Shown: positions 1 to 7,224, numbered from the stretch's first letter. The stretch is DNA of 10,732 bases from JAADHG01 sp964418645 (GCA_964418645.1 CAYQME010000075.1:1-10732); one strand, 5' to 3'. Program-made: numbers and translations. The notes: a model not told the origin generated them from the sequence alone.

Positions 1-179
1 ATCAAAAAGAAGAAGACATGCCAAATGATGCATGTCAATTTTTCTATGAATGTGATAATTGTAAAGAAATTTTAAGACCAAAAAAGGGTGACTGTTGTGT
101 ATATTGTTCTTACGGAACACAACCTTGTCCTCCAATCCAGGAAAACAATAGTTGTAGTGATTCCCAATGTTGCTCTTAA
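1..179 (+). CDS. GDCCVxC-domain small cysteine-rich protein (5' end missing)
   Basis: An open frame runs from the window edge (first full codon at base 3) to TAA at 177-179, giving the last 58 residues. It holds ten cysteines, including an ECDNC pair, the hallmark GDCCVYCSYG stretch, then PCPPIQ and a CSDSQCCS tail. This is the signature of the GDCCVxC-domain (seleno)protein family: small proteins, some with selenocysteine in the motif, often found beside mercury transport genes. Here both motif positions are plain TGT cysteine codons and no in-frame TGA is seen. By inference the cysteines bind a soft metal; the function is not established. The stop lies inside the next gene (13-base overlap), which implies co-transcription and probably translational coupling. 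Family membership is quite sure, the role is not, and the start lies outside the window. Confidence 0.85.
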   Translation, partial: QKEEDMPNDACQFFYECDNCKEILRPKKGDCCVYCSYGTQPCPPIQENNSCSDSQCCS

Positions 180-955
180 AGGTGAAAATTATTCTAATAT
201 TCATATTGCAGCTGTTTTTATTAACCCAAATATTCAGTCAAGGACCACCAATTACAACCGAAACACCAGTAATGCTGGGGTTGGAAGGTAATGGTATTCG
301 GACTTTTGGAAAATTTATTTCTAAAGAAAATGCAACTATCTATGTACAGCGCCTTGGAATTCCTTACAATTTAACTCCAAAATTTCAAGTTGGTGGAATA
401 TTTCCATTTAAGGTTATTACACCAAGAGGAGCAGAAACTGTTAGTGGTTTTGGAGACATTACAGTTTTTGCTAAATATCAACTCTACAAAAATGACGGAA
501 AAGCCAAAACCTTTAGAATTTTAGGGTTGGTTAAACAAACCTTCCCAACTGGAAAGACATCTTCAAGTCCTGCAATTGGTTCTGGACTTTCGCAAACTTA
601 TATTGGACTTGTTTTAGGAAAATTAAATACCAAAATTGGTGTTTATAGTGATTTTGGATATAACATTACCAACAAAAATGCTTCAGATAATTTTTTGTAT
701 AATTTTTCTATTGGAATGCCTTTGTTGCCCCATAAATATCCACAAAAACAATTAAACTCGTATTTAGAGTTTAATGGCAACTATGTGTTCGACCCAAAAA
801 CACATATACTATTTATTTCTCAGGGATTACAGTTTATTCCTGGGCGACGCATTTTGTTTGAAACCAGTTTTCAGGTTCCGATAGTTCAAAATAACATTAC
901 GACTAATAAAACAAACTATATGGTTTTATTAGGCACACGATTTTTATTTAATTAA
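167..955 (+). CDS. Outer-membrane beta-barrel transporter-like protein of a metal-handling operon
   Basis: A 262-residue protein. Residues 1-24 form a hydrophobic signal peptide (LIFILQLFLLTQIFS, cleavage likely before QGPP). The mature part has many short amphipathic strands with alternating aromatic and glycine residues and ends in an aromatic residue pair (RFLFN), as expected of an outer-membrane barrel. Phrases such as GFGDITVFAKYQLY and KQTFPTGKTSSSP resemble the broad 'transporter / MetA-pathway phenol-degradation' barrel families, whose members do not share one substrate. The ATG at 167 gives a full signal peptide; a GTG at 182 is the only nearby alternative. The gene overlaps the GDCCVxC gene by 13 bases and is followed after 11 bases by an HMA-domain gene. 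A role in moving or sensing metal at the outer membrane is inferred from context only. Confidence 0.75.
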   Translation: MLLLKVKIILIFILQLFLLTQIFSQGPPITTETPVMLGLEGNGIRTFGKFISKENATIYVQRLGIPYNLTPKFQVGGIFPFKVITPRGAETVSGFGDITVFAKYQLYKNDGKAKTFRILGLVKQTFPTGKTSSSPAIGSGLSQTYIGLVLGKLNTKIGVYSDFGYNITNKNASDNFLYNFSIGMPLLPHKYPQKQLNSYLEFNGNYVFDPKTHILFISQGLQFIPGRRILFETSFQVPIVQNNITTNKTNYMVLLGTRFLFN

Positions 956-966
956 AATAGACTATT

Positions 967-1320
967 ATGAAACAGCGACATAACATAAAAATAATTGGTT
1001 TTTCAATCGTGTTATTTTCCATTTTGTTTACTACAACTGTAAACGCTCAAACTAAAACAAAAGAAGAAAAAGTCTATATTAAAATTGAAATCAAAGGAAT
1101 GGCTTGTCCATTTTGTGATTATGGAATGGAGAAAAAACTCAAAAAAGTTACTGGAGATGAAAATGTTGAAATAGAATTAGAAGAAGGGTTGGCTTACATT
1201 TCAACACCAATAGCGCAACGACCAACTACAGAAGTTCTAAAACAAATAATAACAGATGCCGGATTTACGATTGGTGAAATAAAATACAGTGATTCTCCTT
1301 TTAAGACTGCTAAGGATTAA
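967..1320 (+). CDS. Secreted heavy-metal-associated (HMA) domain protein
   Basis: A 117-residue protein. Residues 1-27 are a signal peptide (basic start, hydrophobic core, cleavage likely at VNA|Q), so it should act in the periplasm or at the membrane surface. Residues about 35-105 form one HMA fold, with the metal site GMACPFC (Cys47 and Cys50) following a beta strand (VYIKIEIK) as in MerP- and CopZ-like domains; the usual form is GMxCxxC. The Pro-Phe between the cysteines is common in periplasmic Bacteroidota HMA proteins and does not by itself separate mercury from copper. It lies 11 bases after the barrel gene, so the two are probably one operon. It likely acts as a soluble metal-binding shuttle or scavenger; the metal cannot be read from the sequence. 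Confidence 0.88.
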   Translation: MKQRHNIKIIGFSIVLFSILFTTTVNAQTKTKEEKVYIKIEIKGMACPFCDYGMEKKLKKVTGDENVEIELEEGLAYISTPIAQRPTTEVLKQIITDAGFTIGEIKYSDSPFKTAKD

Positions 1321-1348
1321 AGCGAAGATATCTAATATTGCTTTTTTA
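1321..1348 (+). terminator. Weak candidate terminator after the HMA gene
   Basis: Directly after the stop codon, AGCGA (1321-1325) can pair with TATTGCT-side bases ending at 1342 in a short stem containing one G-T pair, followed by a run of six T (1342-1347). The stem is short and has internal mismatches, so this is only a plausible intrinsic terminator for the metal-handling operon. Confidence 0.3.
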
Positions 1349-1357
1349 TGTATCAAT

Positions 1358-2014
1358 TTATTCCTTCAAAATAATTAAACTGGCTTTGTAGCCCGTTGTA
1401 ATAAGCCATTTGTTTGAAGCGATTTGATTACCATCGGCATCAAAAACTTTTAATTGTGCAGTATTAGGACTTGAAAGGCCTTCGTTTAATGCTATAAAAT
1501 TAATAGTATTAAAGCCTTCTTGAAGATCAATATCTATAACAAAAAAATCTCCTCTCAGAGTAATATTGGGATGAATGACCACATTGTTTAGCATTAATTT
1601 TACCCGATCGCCATCTACATATTCGTGATCACGCATTTTAATAACAACTGTTTTTGAGGTTGTTTTGATGTCACCTAATGAATAGTCTTTAGCAAACCTA
1701 GAAGCATTTTTATCACCTTCTTTAAATTTTTGCTTAATCTCCCATTCCTTATCAACTAAACTGCTTTTTGCGGTAATATCTACTCCAGAAGGTTTTTTTG
1801 AAAAGTCAGTTAAGGGTCTAAAATTAAAACTTGGTCTTATGTTTTTATTGGTAAGTCCCTTTATTGGATATAGTTTAAAAGAGAAGTCTTTATTAAATTT
1901 AGCACTACTGTCAATTGCTTTTATACGAATACTCTGATTGGAGTCATTAGTTTGGGCAAAAACAGCGGTACTAATACAAAGAAAAAAAAATGTGCTTAGA
2001 GTAATAATTTTCAT
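1358..2014 (-). CDS. Secreted protein of unknown function with a C-terminal beta domain
   Basis: I do not recognise a named family. The reading frame can be extended to a TTG at 2023, but the ATG at 2014 gives a textbook signal peptide (MKIITLSTFFFLCISTAVFA|Q), so I start there (218 residues). Residues 21-115 are lysine- and serine-rich with no clear motif. Residues about 120-218 look like an all-beta domain: a run of alternating hydrophobics, then DHEYVDGD (129-136), LNN (142-144) and NEGLSSPNTAQL (177-188). This resembles a pattern in Bacteroidota secreted proteins, where a D..xDGDxVxLxLN segment is followed by an N..G..PPNTA segment; that comparison is from memory. The gene converges on the metal operon (37 bases between stops) and diverges from the dehydrogenase gene. 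Location is probably periplasmic or cell-surface. Confidence 0.72.
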   Translation of the reverse strand: MKIITLSTFFFLCISTAVFAQTNDSNQSIRIKAIDSSAKFNKDFSFKLYPIKGLTNKNIRPSFNFRPLTDFSKKPSGVDITAKSSLVDKEWEIKQKFKEGDKNASRFAKDYSLGDIKTTSKTVVIKMRDHEYVDGDRVKLMLNNVVIHPNITLRGDFFVIDIDLQEGFNTINFIALNEGLSSPNTAQLKVFDADGNQIASNKWLITTGYKASLIILKE

Positions 2015-2248
2015 AATCTGCAATTAAGCTAAAGCTTGGGGTTAAAGATATATATTTGGTTTATATTTTTTAAAACTAATCAATATATTAACGATACTTT
2101 AAGCTATTTTATATGTCATTTACAAAAATTATTCCATTAATAGGATAATGTAGACTTTGATGCATAATTAATGGCAATGTTTACAAAAAACAATAATTAT
2201 TCTATTTATATTTATTTAAAAATATTGCAATTTAATTAAAACAACCAT
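2015..2248. promoter_or_regulatory. AT-rich divergent intergenic region with possible promoters
   Basis: This 234-base gap must carry promoters for both flanking genes. On the + strand TATATTTG at 2051-2058 fits the Bacteroidota -7 box TAnnTTTG, but no TTG lies at the usual upstream distance and it would leave a leader of about 185 bases. An imperfect dyad lies at 2128-2135 and 2143-2149 (ATTATTCC against GGATAAT, one bulged base). A second dyad pairs CCATTAAT (2134-2141) with ATTAATGG (2167-2174). Either could be an operator or chance in AT-rich DNA. No ORF of note and no RNA gene was seen here. Confidence 0.3.
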
Positions 2249-5149
2249 TTGAATACACTACTACATAGTTTAGCATCTCAATTAGAAGGCGAATTGCATT
2301 ACGATGTGATTATGAAAGCGCTTTATGCCACTGATGCTTCAGTATATAGAGAATTACCATTAGCTGTGGCTTTACCAAAAACTACAAGTGATATACAAAC
2401 TCTAGTGAAGTTTGCAAATAAGTACAAATGTTCACTTATTCCACGTGCCGCAGGAACATCTTTAGCAGGACAATGTGTTGGTAATGGTATCGTTGTCGAT
2501 ATTTCTAAATACATGAACCAAATTTTAGAAATCAATACAACTGAAGGTTGGGTAAGGGTACAACCAGGAGTTGTTAGGGATGAGTTGAATGAGTTTTTGA
2601 AACCTTATGGATTATTTTTTGGGCCCAATACCTCTACAGCAAATCGTTGTATGATGGGAGGCATGGTAGGTAATAATTCTTGTGGATCAACATCAATTGT
2701 TTATGGTTCTACTAGAGATCATGTGTTAGAACTTAAAACCATTTTGAGTGATGCTAATGAAGCTGTTTTTAGTACAGTTACTGAATCTCAATACAAAGAG
2801 AAGGAAAACACAAGGACATTAGAATCTCAAATTTACAAACATATTTTTGATGAATTATCAAATTCAGAAGTACAAAAGGAAATCATTAATGAATTCCCAA
2901 AAGCATCAATAACTAGGCGTAATACAGGTTATGCGGTTGATGCATTACTTGAAACTGAACTGTTTTCAAACACAAATGCACCATTCAATTTTTGTAAACT
3001 CCTATGTGGTTCAGAAGGCACTTTGGCTTTTACTACAGAGATTAAGTTGAATGTAGTACCATTGCCAAAGCCTCATGATATTGTTATTGCTGCTCATTTT
3101 AACAGCATTAATGAGAGTTTAAAAGCTACTGTAATTGCTATGAAATACAGCCCTACAGCTTGTGAGCTGATGGATAAAACCATTTTAGACTGTACTAAAG
3201 ACAATATCTCTCAACAAAAAAACAGATTTTTTGTTCAAGGAGATCCAGAATCAATTTTAATGATAGAGTTTAGAAGTGATTCACATCAGGAAGCGGAAGC
3301 TCTAGCAAATTCTCTTATAAATGATTTGAAAGAAAGAGAATTAGGCTATGCATTCCCAAAATTAACAGGGCAGGATACGACGAAAGTTTGGGAGTTACGA
3401 AAAGCAGGCTTAGGGCTCTTAGCCAATATACCAGGAGATAAAAAAGCAGTAGCATGTATTGAAGATACTGCTGTTGCTGTTGAAGAAATGCCCGAATATA
3501 TTGAGGCATTTACAGCGTTATTGAAACAGTATAACCAAAAAGCGGTGTATTATGCGCATGCTGGAGCAGGAGAGTTGCACTTACGCCCAATATTAGATTT
3601 AAAAAGGTCTAAAGATGTAGATTTATTCAGAAAAATAAGTGAAGCATCAGCAAAATTGGTTAAAACATACAATGGGTCTTTAAGCGGTGAACATGGAGAT
3701 GGTCGCGTACGTTCTGAGTTTATCCCATTAGTACTGGGTAAAAAAAATTACAAACTCTTAAAACGCATAAAACACATCTGGGACCCCAATGCTATTTTTA
3801 ATCCAGGAAAAATTGTAGATGCTCTACCTATGGATGAAATGCTGCGTTATGAGGAAAATGTAAAGCTTCCTGAGATTAATTCAATCTTTAATTTTGAAGC
3901 TACTGGAGGTATTTTAAGAACCGTTGAAAAATGTAATGGATCTGGTGATTGTAGAAAGTTAAACTTTGCCGGAGGAACCATGTGTCCAAGTTATAGAGCA
4001 ACACGTAATGAGAAAGATACGACTCGAGGGAGAGCTAATGTGTTAAGAGAATTTTTAACTCAAAACACCAAATCAAATCCTTTTAATCATCCAGAGATTA
4101 AAACAGCATTGGATTTATGTTTGTCTTGCAAAGGGTGTAAGTCTGAATGTCCTTCAAATGTAGATATGGCAACATTAAAAGCAGAATTTTTATATCAATA
4201 TTATAAAAGTAATCCAATTCCATTACGCGCTAAATTAATTGCTAATAATGCCAAATTAAATAGTTTAGCTTCTCACTTTACAAGTTTTCACAATGTGCTC
4301 ATAAGGCAACCTTGGTTTAAATCTCTTTTTGGGATTGCTAAGGAGCGTTCGCTCCCAAAATTAGAGAAACAAACGTTTAAAAGTTGGTTTAAAAAATACA
4401 ATCAAGAAAATCAGTCAAGAAAAGTTTATTTGTTTTGCGACGAATTCACCAATTATTATGATGTAGAGATTGGTAAAAAAGCAGTCTTGCTTCTTAATGT
4501 ATTAGGCTATGAGGTCTTATTGAAAACGCACCCGGAAAGTGGGAGGGCTTATATTTCTAAAGGGTTTTTAAATCAAGCAAAAAAAATAGCTGAGCAAAAC
4601 GTTACTATTTTTAAAGAATTAGTTTCTAACGATTCACCATTGCTGGGTCTTGAACCCTCTGCGATTCTTGGTTTTAGAGATGAATACCTTAATTTAGTAG
4701 ATTCTAAATACAAGCCAGAAGCATTACATTTAAGTAAGCATGTATTTTTAATTGATGAGTTCATTTCAAGTGAAATAGAAAAGGGTAATATTAACGCATC
4801 TCAATTCTCTGATGAAGAAAAACATATTGTTTTGCATGGTCATTGTCATCAAAAAGCATTATCTACAGTAGATTACACAAAAAGTATTTTAGAATTGCCT
4901 CAAAATTATAGAGTGGAGGTGTTGCCAACAGGTTGTTGTGGAATGGCTGGATCTTTTGGTTATGAAAAAGAACATTATAGCTTAAGTATGGATATTGGGA
5001 ACATGGTTTTGTTTCCGAGTATTAAAGCTTCCGAAAAGAATTCTATTATTGTAGCTTCTGGAACAAGTTGTAGGCATCAAATTAAAGATGGTACAAATCG
5101 CATTGCGATGCATCCTATTGAAGTTTTGTATAACGCTCTTGAAAAATAA
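2249..5149 (+). CDS. YdiJ-type FAD / iron-sulfur D-2-hydroxyacid dehydrogenase
   Basis: A 966-residue fusion of a flavin dehydrogenase and an iron-sulfur module, matching the layout and rough length of E. coli YdiJ (about 1,000 residues). The FAD-binding (VAO/PCMH-type) domain covers about 35-215, with PRAAGTSLAGQ (65-75) and NRCMMGGMVGNNSCGS (132-147). The FAD-oxidase C domain covers about 270-525, with the metal-ligand pattern HAGAGELH (His437, His444) and GEHGDGR (480-486). Two ferredoxin-like cysteine groups follow: Cys562 to the CPSYR region, and CLSCKGCKSECP from Cys624. A CCG domain carries HGHCHQKAL (Cys866) and GCCG (895-898). Such enzymes oxidise D-lactate- or D-2-hydroxyglutarate-like substrates and pass electrons on through the clusters; D-2-hydroxyglutarate is plausible but not provable here. 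The start is TTG: a stop lies four codons upstream, no in-frame ATG lies between, and the first ATG (2312) would remove the conserved EGELHYD segment. Confidence 0.9.
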   Translation: MNTLLHSLASQLEGELHYDVIMKALYATDASVYRELPLAVALPKTTSDIQTLVKFANKYKCSLIPRAAGTSLAGQCVGNGIVVDISKYMNQILEINTTEGWVRVQPGVVRDELNEFLKPYGLFFGPNTSTANRCMMGGMVGNNSCGSTSIVYGSTRDHVLELKTILSDANEAVFSTVTESQYKEKENTRTLESQIYKHIFDELSNSEVQKEIINEFPKASITRRNTGYAVDALLETELFSNTNAPFNFCKLLCGSEGTLAFTTEIKLNVVPLPKPHDIVIAAHFNSINESLKATVIAMKYSPTACELMDKTILDCTKDNISQQKNRFFVQGDPESILMIEFRSDSHQEAEALANSLINDLKERELGYAFPKLTGQDTTKVWELRKAGLGLLANIPGDKKAVACIEDTAVAVEEMPEYIEAFTALLKQYNQKAVYYAHAGAGELHLRPILDLKRSKDVDLFRKISEASAKLVKTYNGSLSGEHGDGRVRSEFIPLVLGKKNYKLLKRIKHIWDPNAIFNPGKIVDALPMDEMLRYEENVKLPEINSIFNFEATGGILRTVEKCNGSGDCRKLNFAGGTMCPSYRATRNEKDTTRGRANVLREFLTQNTKSNPFNHPEIKTALDLCLSCKGCKSECPSNVDMATLKAEFLYQYYKSNPIPLRAKLIANNAKLNSLASHFTSFHNVLIRQPWFKSLFGIAKERSLPKLEKQTFKSWFKKYNQENQSRKVYLFCDEFTNYYDVEIGKKAVLLLNVLGYEVLLKTHPESGRAYISKGFLNQAKKIAEQNVTIFKELVSNDSPLLGLEPSAILGFRDEYLNLVDSKYKPEALHLSKHVFLIDEFISSEIEKGNINASQFSDEEKHIVLHGHCHQKALSTVDYTKSILELPQNYRVEVLPTGCCGMAGSFGYEKEHYSLSMDIGNMVLFPSIKASEKNSIIVASGTSCRHQIKDGTNRIAMHPIEVLYNALEK

Positions 5150-5169
5150 TAGTTTCAAATAATGTAACA

Positions 5170-5208
5170 TTTTGATTGATAATGCGTCAAATTGGTAATC
5201 AATCAAAA
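5170..5208. repeat. 11-base perfect inverted repeat upstream of the DUF4870 gene
   Basis: TTTTGATTGAT (5170-5180) is matched by its exact reverse complement ATCAATCAAAA (5198-5208) across a 17-base loop. The second arm ends 8 bases before the ATG at 5217. No T-run follows, so an intrinsic terminator for the upstream gene is unlikely. It may be an operator or a leader hairpin over the ribosome-binding zone of the DUF4870 gene. A third, direct copy of TTTTGATTGAT occurs at 5605-5615. Confidence 0.5.
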
Positions 5209-5216
5209 CATTAATC

Positions 5217-5555
5217 ATGAGACAAGATAGACAACTTATAGTTTTAACACATTTAAGCCAATTAATTACACTAGTTATTGGTTTTGGAAGTCTTATTTTA
5301 CCACTTATTTTGTGGAGTTCAAATAAAGAACGTGTTTTTAAAATGGATGAGCATGGAAAAAATATTTTGAACTTTCAAATAAGTCTTATAATTTATTCTA
5401 TTATCTGTATTCCTTTGATCCTATTTTTAGGATTGGGTATATTAGGTCTTATTGCCTTAGGAATTATATCTATAGTTTTCCCCATTATAAATGCTATTAA
5501 AGCGAGCAATGGCGAAACTCCAAAATATCCATTATCTCTAAGTTTTATTAGTTAG
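5217..5555 (+). CDS. DUF4870-family small membrane protein
   Basis: A 112-residue protein with the DUF4870 layout. The N-terminal segment is QLIVLTHLSQLITLVIGFGSLILPLILW (first membrane helix about 13-33). A short loop follows with KERVFKMDEHGKNILNFQIS (residues 37-56), the conserved signature in which an aromatic or basic stretch precedes 'NFQIS'. Two more hydrophobic segments lie at about 56-75 and 73-96, and the C-terminal IINAIKASNGETPKYP tail is also typical. The molecular function of the family is unknown; location is the inner membrane. The gene begins 67 bases after the dehydrogenase gene and ends at a strong terminator, so it may be a single-gene unit or read through from upstream. 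Family assignment is firm, role unknown. Confidence 0.88.
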   Translation: MRQDRQLIVLTHLSQLITLVIGFGSLILPLILWSSNKERVFKMDEHGKNILNFQISLIIYSIICIPLILFLGLGILGLIALGIISIVFPIINAIKASNGETPKYPLSLSFIS

Positions 5556-5571
5556 TTAGTTTGAGATAAGT

Positions 5572-5609
5572 AAACAGCGTTCACATTTGTGAACGCTGTT
5601 TTTATTTTG
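5572..5609. terminator. Strong hairpin terminator shared by two convergent genes
   Basis: AAACAGCGTTCAC (5572-5584) pairs perfectly with GTGAACGCTGTTT (5589-5601) over a four-base ATTT loop, and the + strand continues TTTATTTTG. This 13-bp stem with a T-run is a clear intrinsic terminator for the DUF4870 gene. It also sits right behind the SnoaL-like gene on the other strand (stop codon at 5602-5604), where the stem itself ends in TTT but no long T-run follows, so it probably works in both directions, less well on the - strand. Confidence 0.85.
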
Positions 5610-5985
5610 ATTGATTCAGTTTACTTACCAAACCTCTACTTTTTACAGTATCGTAAATAATTTGTAAATGTATAATTTCATTTTTTGAATTAAACTCAAT
5701 AATATCCACTACATCAAAATTTACGCTTTCATTATTTTTTAATGTCCAGTTATAGTTAAAGTATAGTGCTATTTTATTGAATTTTTCTTCTTCAAAAACC
5801 CCTTTCAATTCTAATTTAGAGTTTAATGTGTCATTATTTAATTCCTTATAAAAATCACGTGCAATCATAGTTTCATAAATTGGTGATGTGACTTTCCCGC
5901 TTTCTGAAAATAATTCGTTTATACAATCGGTTTTGCCTTGTTCTAGATATTCAATATATTTTTTGGCAATTTCCTTTTTTGACAT
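5602..5985 (-). CDS. SnoaL/NTF2-like small protein
   Basis: A 127-residue protein without signal peptide or membrane segments, so cytoplasmic. The opening helix (KEIAKKYIEYLEQGKTDCINELFSES) is followed by a beta-rich half with alternating strands (LELKGVFEEEKFNKIALYFNYNWTL, then VVDIIEFNSKNEIIHLQIIYD). The pattern of a helix ending at 'LF', a V.SP.Y region, and a closing 'D.IEF...G.I..L...YD' is the usual layout of SnoaL-like domains in the NTF2 superfamily. Members include isomerases, hydrolases and many stand-alone proteins of unknown role; no catalytic residue can be assigned here. The ATG at 5985 is the first good start, and no SD-like site is visible. The gene lies 94 bases downstream of dnaN, separated by a likely terminator, so it should have its own promoter. 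Confidence 0.7.
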   Translation of the reverse strand: MSKKEIAKKYIEYLEQGKTDCINELFSESGKVTSPIYETMIARDFYKELNNDTLNSKLELKGVFEEEKFNKIALYFNYNWTLKNNESVNFDVVDIIEFNSKNEIIHLQIIYDTVKSRGLVSKLNQSK

Positions 5986-6016
5986 AATAAATGTGATTTA
6001 TAGTTTAATAGCAAAG

Positions 6017-6054
6017 AAAAAAACAAAAAAGCCAATAACCAACTTGCTATTGAC
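6017..6054 (-). terminator. Probable intrinsic terminator of dnaN
   Basis: Read on the - strand, GTCAATA (6054-6048) pairs with TATTGGC (6037-6031), one G-T pair included, over a ten-base loop. It is followed at once by a T-rich run (6030-6017: six T, one G, seven T). It starts 26 bases past the dnaN stop. The long T-run makes a Rho-independent terminator likely, though the 7-bp stem is modest. Confidence 0.6.
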
Positions 6055-6079
6055 TCTATTACTTATATTAGAAGCAATC

Positions 6080-7198
6080 TTAATTGTTAAGCATCACAGG
6101 CATTACCAACATGGTAATATTTTCGCCTTCATCAAGACCATCTATAGGTGTTAAAATCCCTGCTCTATTAGGTAAACTCATTTCAAGTTGCACATCGTCA
6201 GCTGTTAAATTACCTAACATTTCACTCAAAAAACGTGAGTTAAACCCAATTTGCATATCATCACCTTGATAATCGCAAGTCAATCGCTCTTCAGCTTTAT
6301 TACTGTAATCAATATCTTCAGCAGAAACATTTAACTCAGCACCTGCAATTTTTAAACGCACTTGATGTGTTGTTTTATTAGAGAAAATAGACACACGCTT
6401 TACAGAATTTAAAAACTGTGTTCTATCTATGGTTAATTTATTTGGATTCTCTTTAGGAATTACAGCTTCGTAGTTAGGATATTTCCCATCAATTAAGCGG
6501 CAAATAAGTACGGTATTACCAAAAGTGAACTTCGCATTAGAATCGTTATATTCTATGGTGACTTCATCATCACTTCCTGCAAGAATACCTTTTAAAAGGG
6601 TCAGTGGTTTTTTTGGCATGATAAACTCAGCAGTTTCACTTGCCGATACATCATCACGCGTATATTTAACTAGTTTATGTGCATCAGTTGCTACAAAGGT
6701 TAAACTCTCCGTAGAAAACTGGAAGAACACACCACTCATTACAGGACGCAAATCATCGTTTCCAGCGGCAAAAATAGTTTTGCTAATTGCTGAAGCTAAG
6801 ATATCACCAGAAAGTATTGTAGAGCTTGGATTTTCTAATACTACAGCTTTTGGAAATTCTTCACCATTAGCATAAGCTAATGCATATTTTCCATGGTTTG
6901 AGCTAATTTCAACCGTGTTGTTTTCTTCAACAATAAAGGTTAACGGTTGCTCAGGAAAGGTTTTTAGAATATCTAGTAATAATTTGGCAGGAATAGCAAC
7001 GCTACCTTCACTATCACTTTCTACATCTATAATCGAAGACATGGTAGTCTCTAAATCGCTAGCAGAAATTGTGAGTTTAGATTGGTTGAGTTCAAACAAA
7101 AAATTATCTAAAATAGGTAAGGTGTTAGAGTTATTAATAACACCACCTAATACTTGTAGCTGTTTAAGTAAATATGTACTTGATACAATAAATTTCAT
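6080..7198 (-). CDS. dnaN: DNA polymerase III subunit beta (sliding clamp)
   Basis: At 372 residues this is the usual length of the bacterial beta clamp, the ring that holds DNA polymerase III on DNA. It starts MKFIVSSTYLLKQLQVLGGVI and shows the three repeated clamp domains in order. Domain 1 has ILDNFLFEL and SDLETTMS (about 28-51); domain 2 begins near 128 and includes FFQFSTESLTFVATDAHKL; domain 3 begins near 250 and includes FLNSVKRVSIFSNKTTHQVRL. It ends in a MPVMLNN tail, close to the MPVRL-type end that helps form the partner-binding pocket. No frameshift or missing block is seen. In this organism dnaN is not beside dnaA in the visible window: it sits 73 bases after gldFG with its own likely promoter, and ahead of a terminator at 6017-6054. 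Confidence 0.97.
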   Translation of the reverse strand: MKFIVSSTYLLKQLQVLGGVINNSNTLPILDNFLFELNQSKLTISASDLETTMSSIIDVESDSEGSVAIPAKLLLDILKTFPEQPLTFIVEENNTVEISSNHGKYALAYANGEEFPKAVVLENPSSTILSGDILASAISKTIFAAGNDDLRPVMSGVFFQFSTESLTFVATDAHKLVKYTRDDVSASETAEFIMPKKPLTLLKGILAGSDDEVTIEYNDSNAKFTFGNTVLICRLIDGKYPNYEAVIPKENPNKLTIDRTQFLNSVKRVSIFSNKTTHQVRLKIAGAELNVSAEDIDYSNKAEERLTCDYQGDDMQIGFNSRFLSEMLGNLTADDVQLEMSLPNRAGILTPIDGLDEGENITMLVMPVMLNN

Positions 7199-7224
7199 CT
7201 AAATTGTCGTATAATTAATTATTA

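Noticed and set aside
88..291. 67-residue ORF on the + strand across the GDCCVxC/barrel junction
   Set aside because: It overlaps two well-supported genes in another frame and has no recognisable motif or composition; it is a frame shadow.
1..1320. A complete mercury-resistance operon
   Set aside because: Only the GDCCVxC, barrel and HMA parts are visible; no merA, merT or regulator lies in the window, so mercury specificity cannot be claimed.
2323..5218. Short - strand ORFs inside the dehydrogenase gene (2323-2535, 3315-3509, 4573-4764, 4982-5218)
   Set aside because: All lie antisense to a continuous conserved 966-residue protein and show no independent start region, motif or domain.
5888..6154. 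88-residue + strand ORF with hydrophobic segments
   Set aside because: It is antisense to the SnoaL-like gene and the end of dnaN and spans the dnaN terminator; its hydrophobicity comes from the AT-rich terminator region.
6084..7202. Several + strand ORFs (6084-6269, 6525-6875, 6915-7202) opposite dnaN
   Set aside because: dnaN on the - strand is a complete, highly conserved protein that explains this DNA; the opposite frames carry no family signal.
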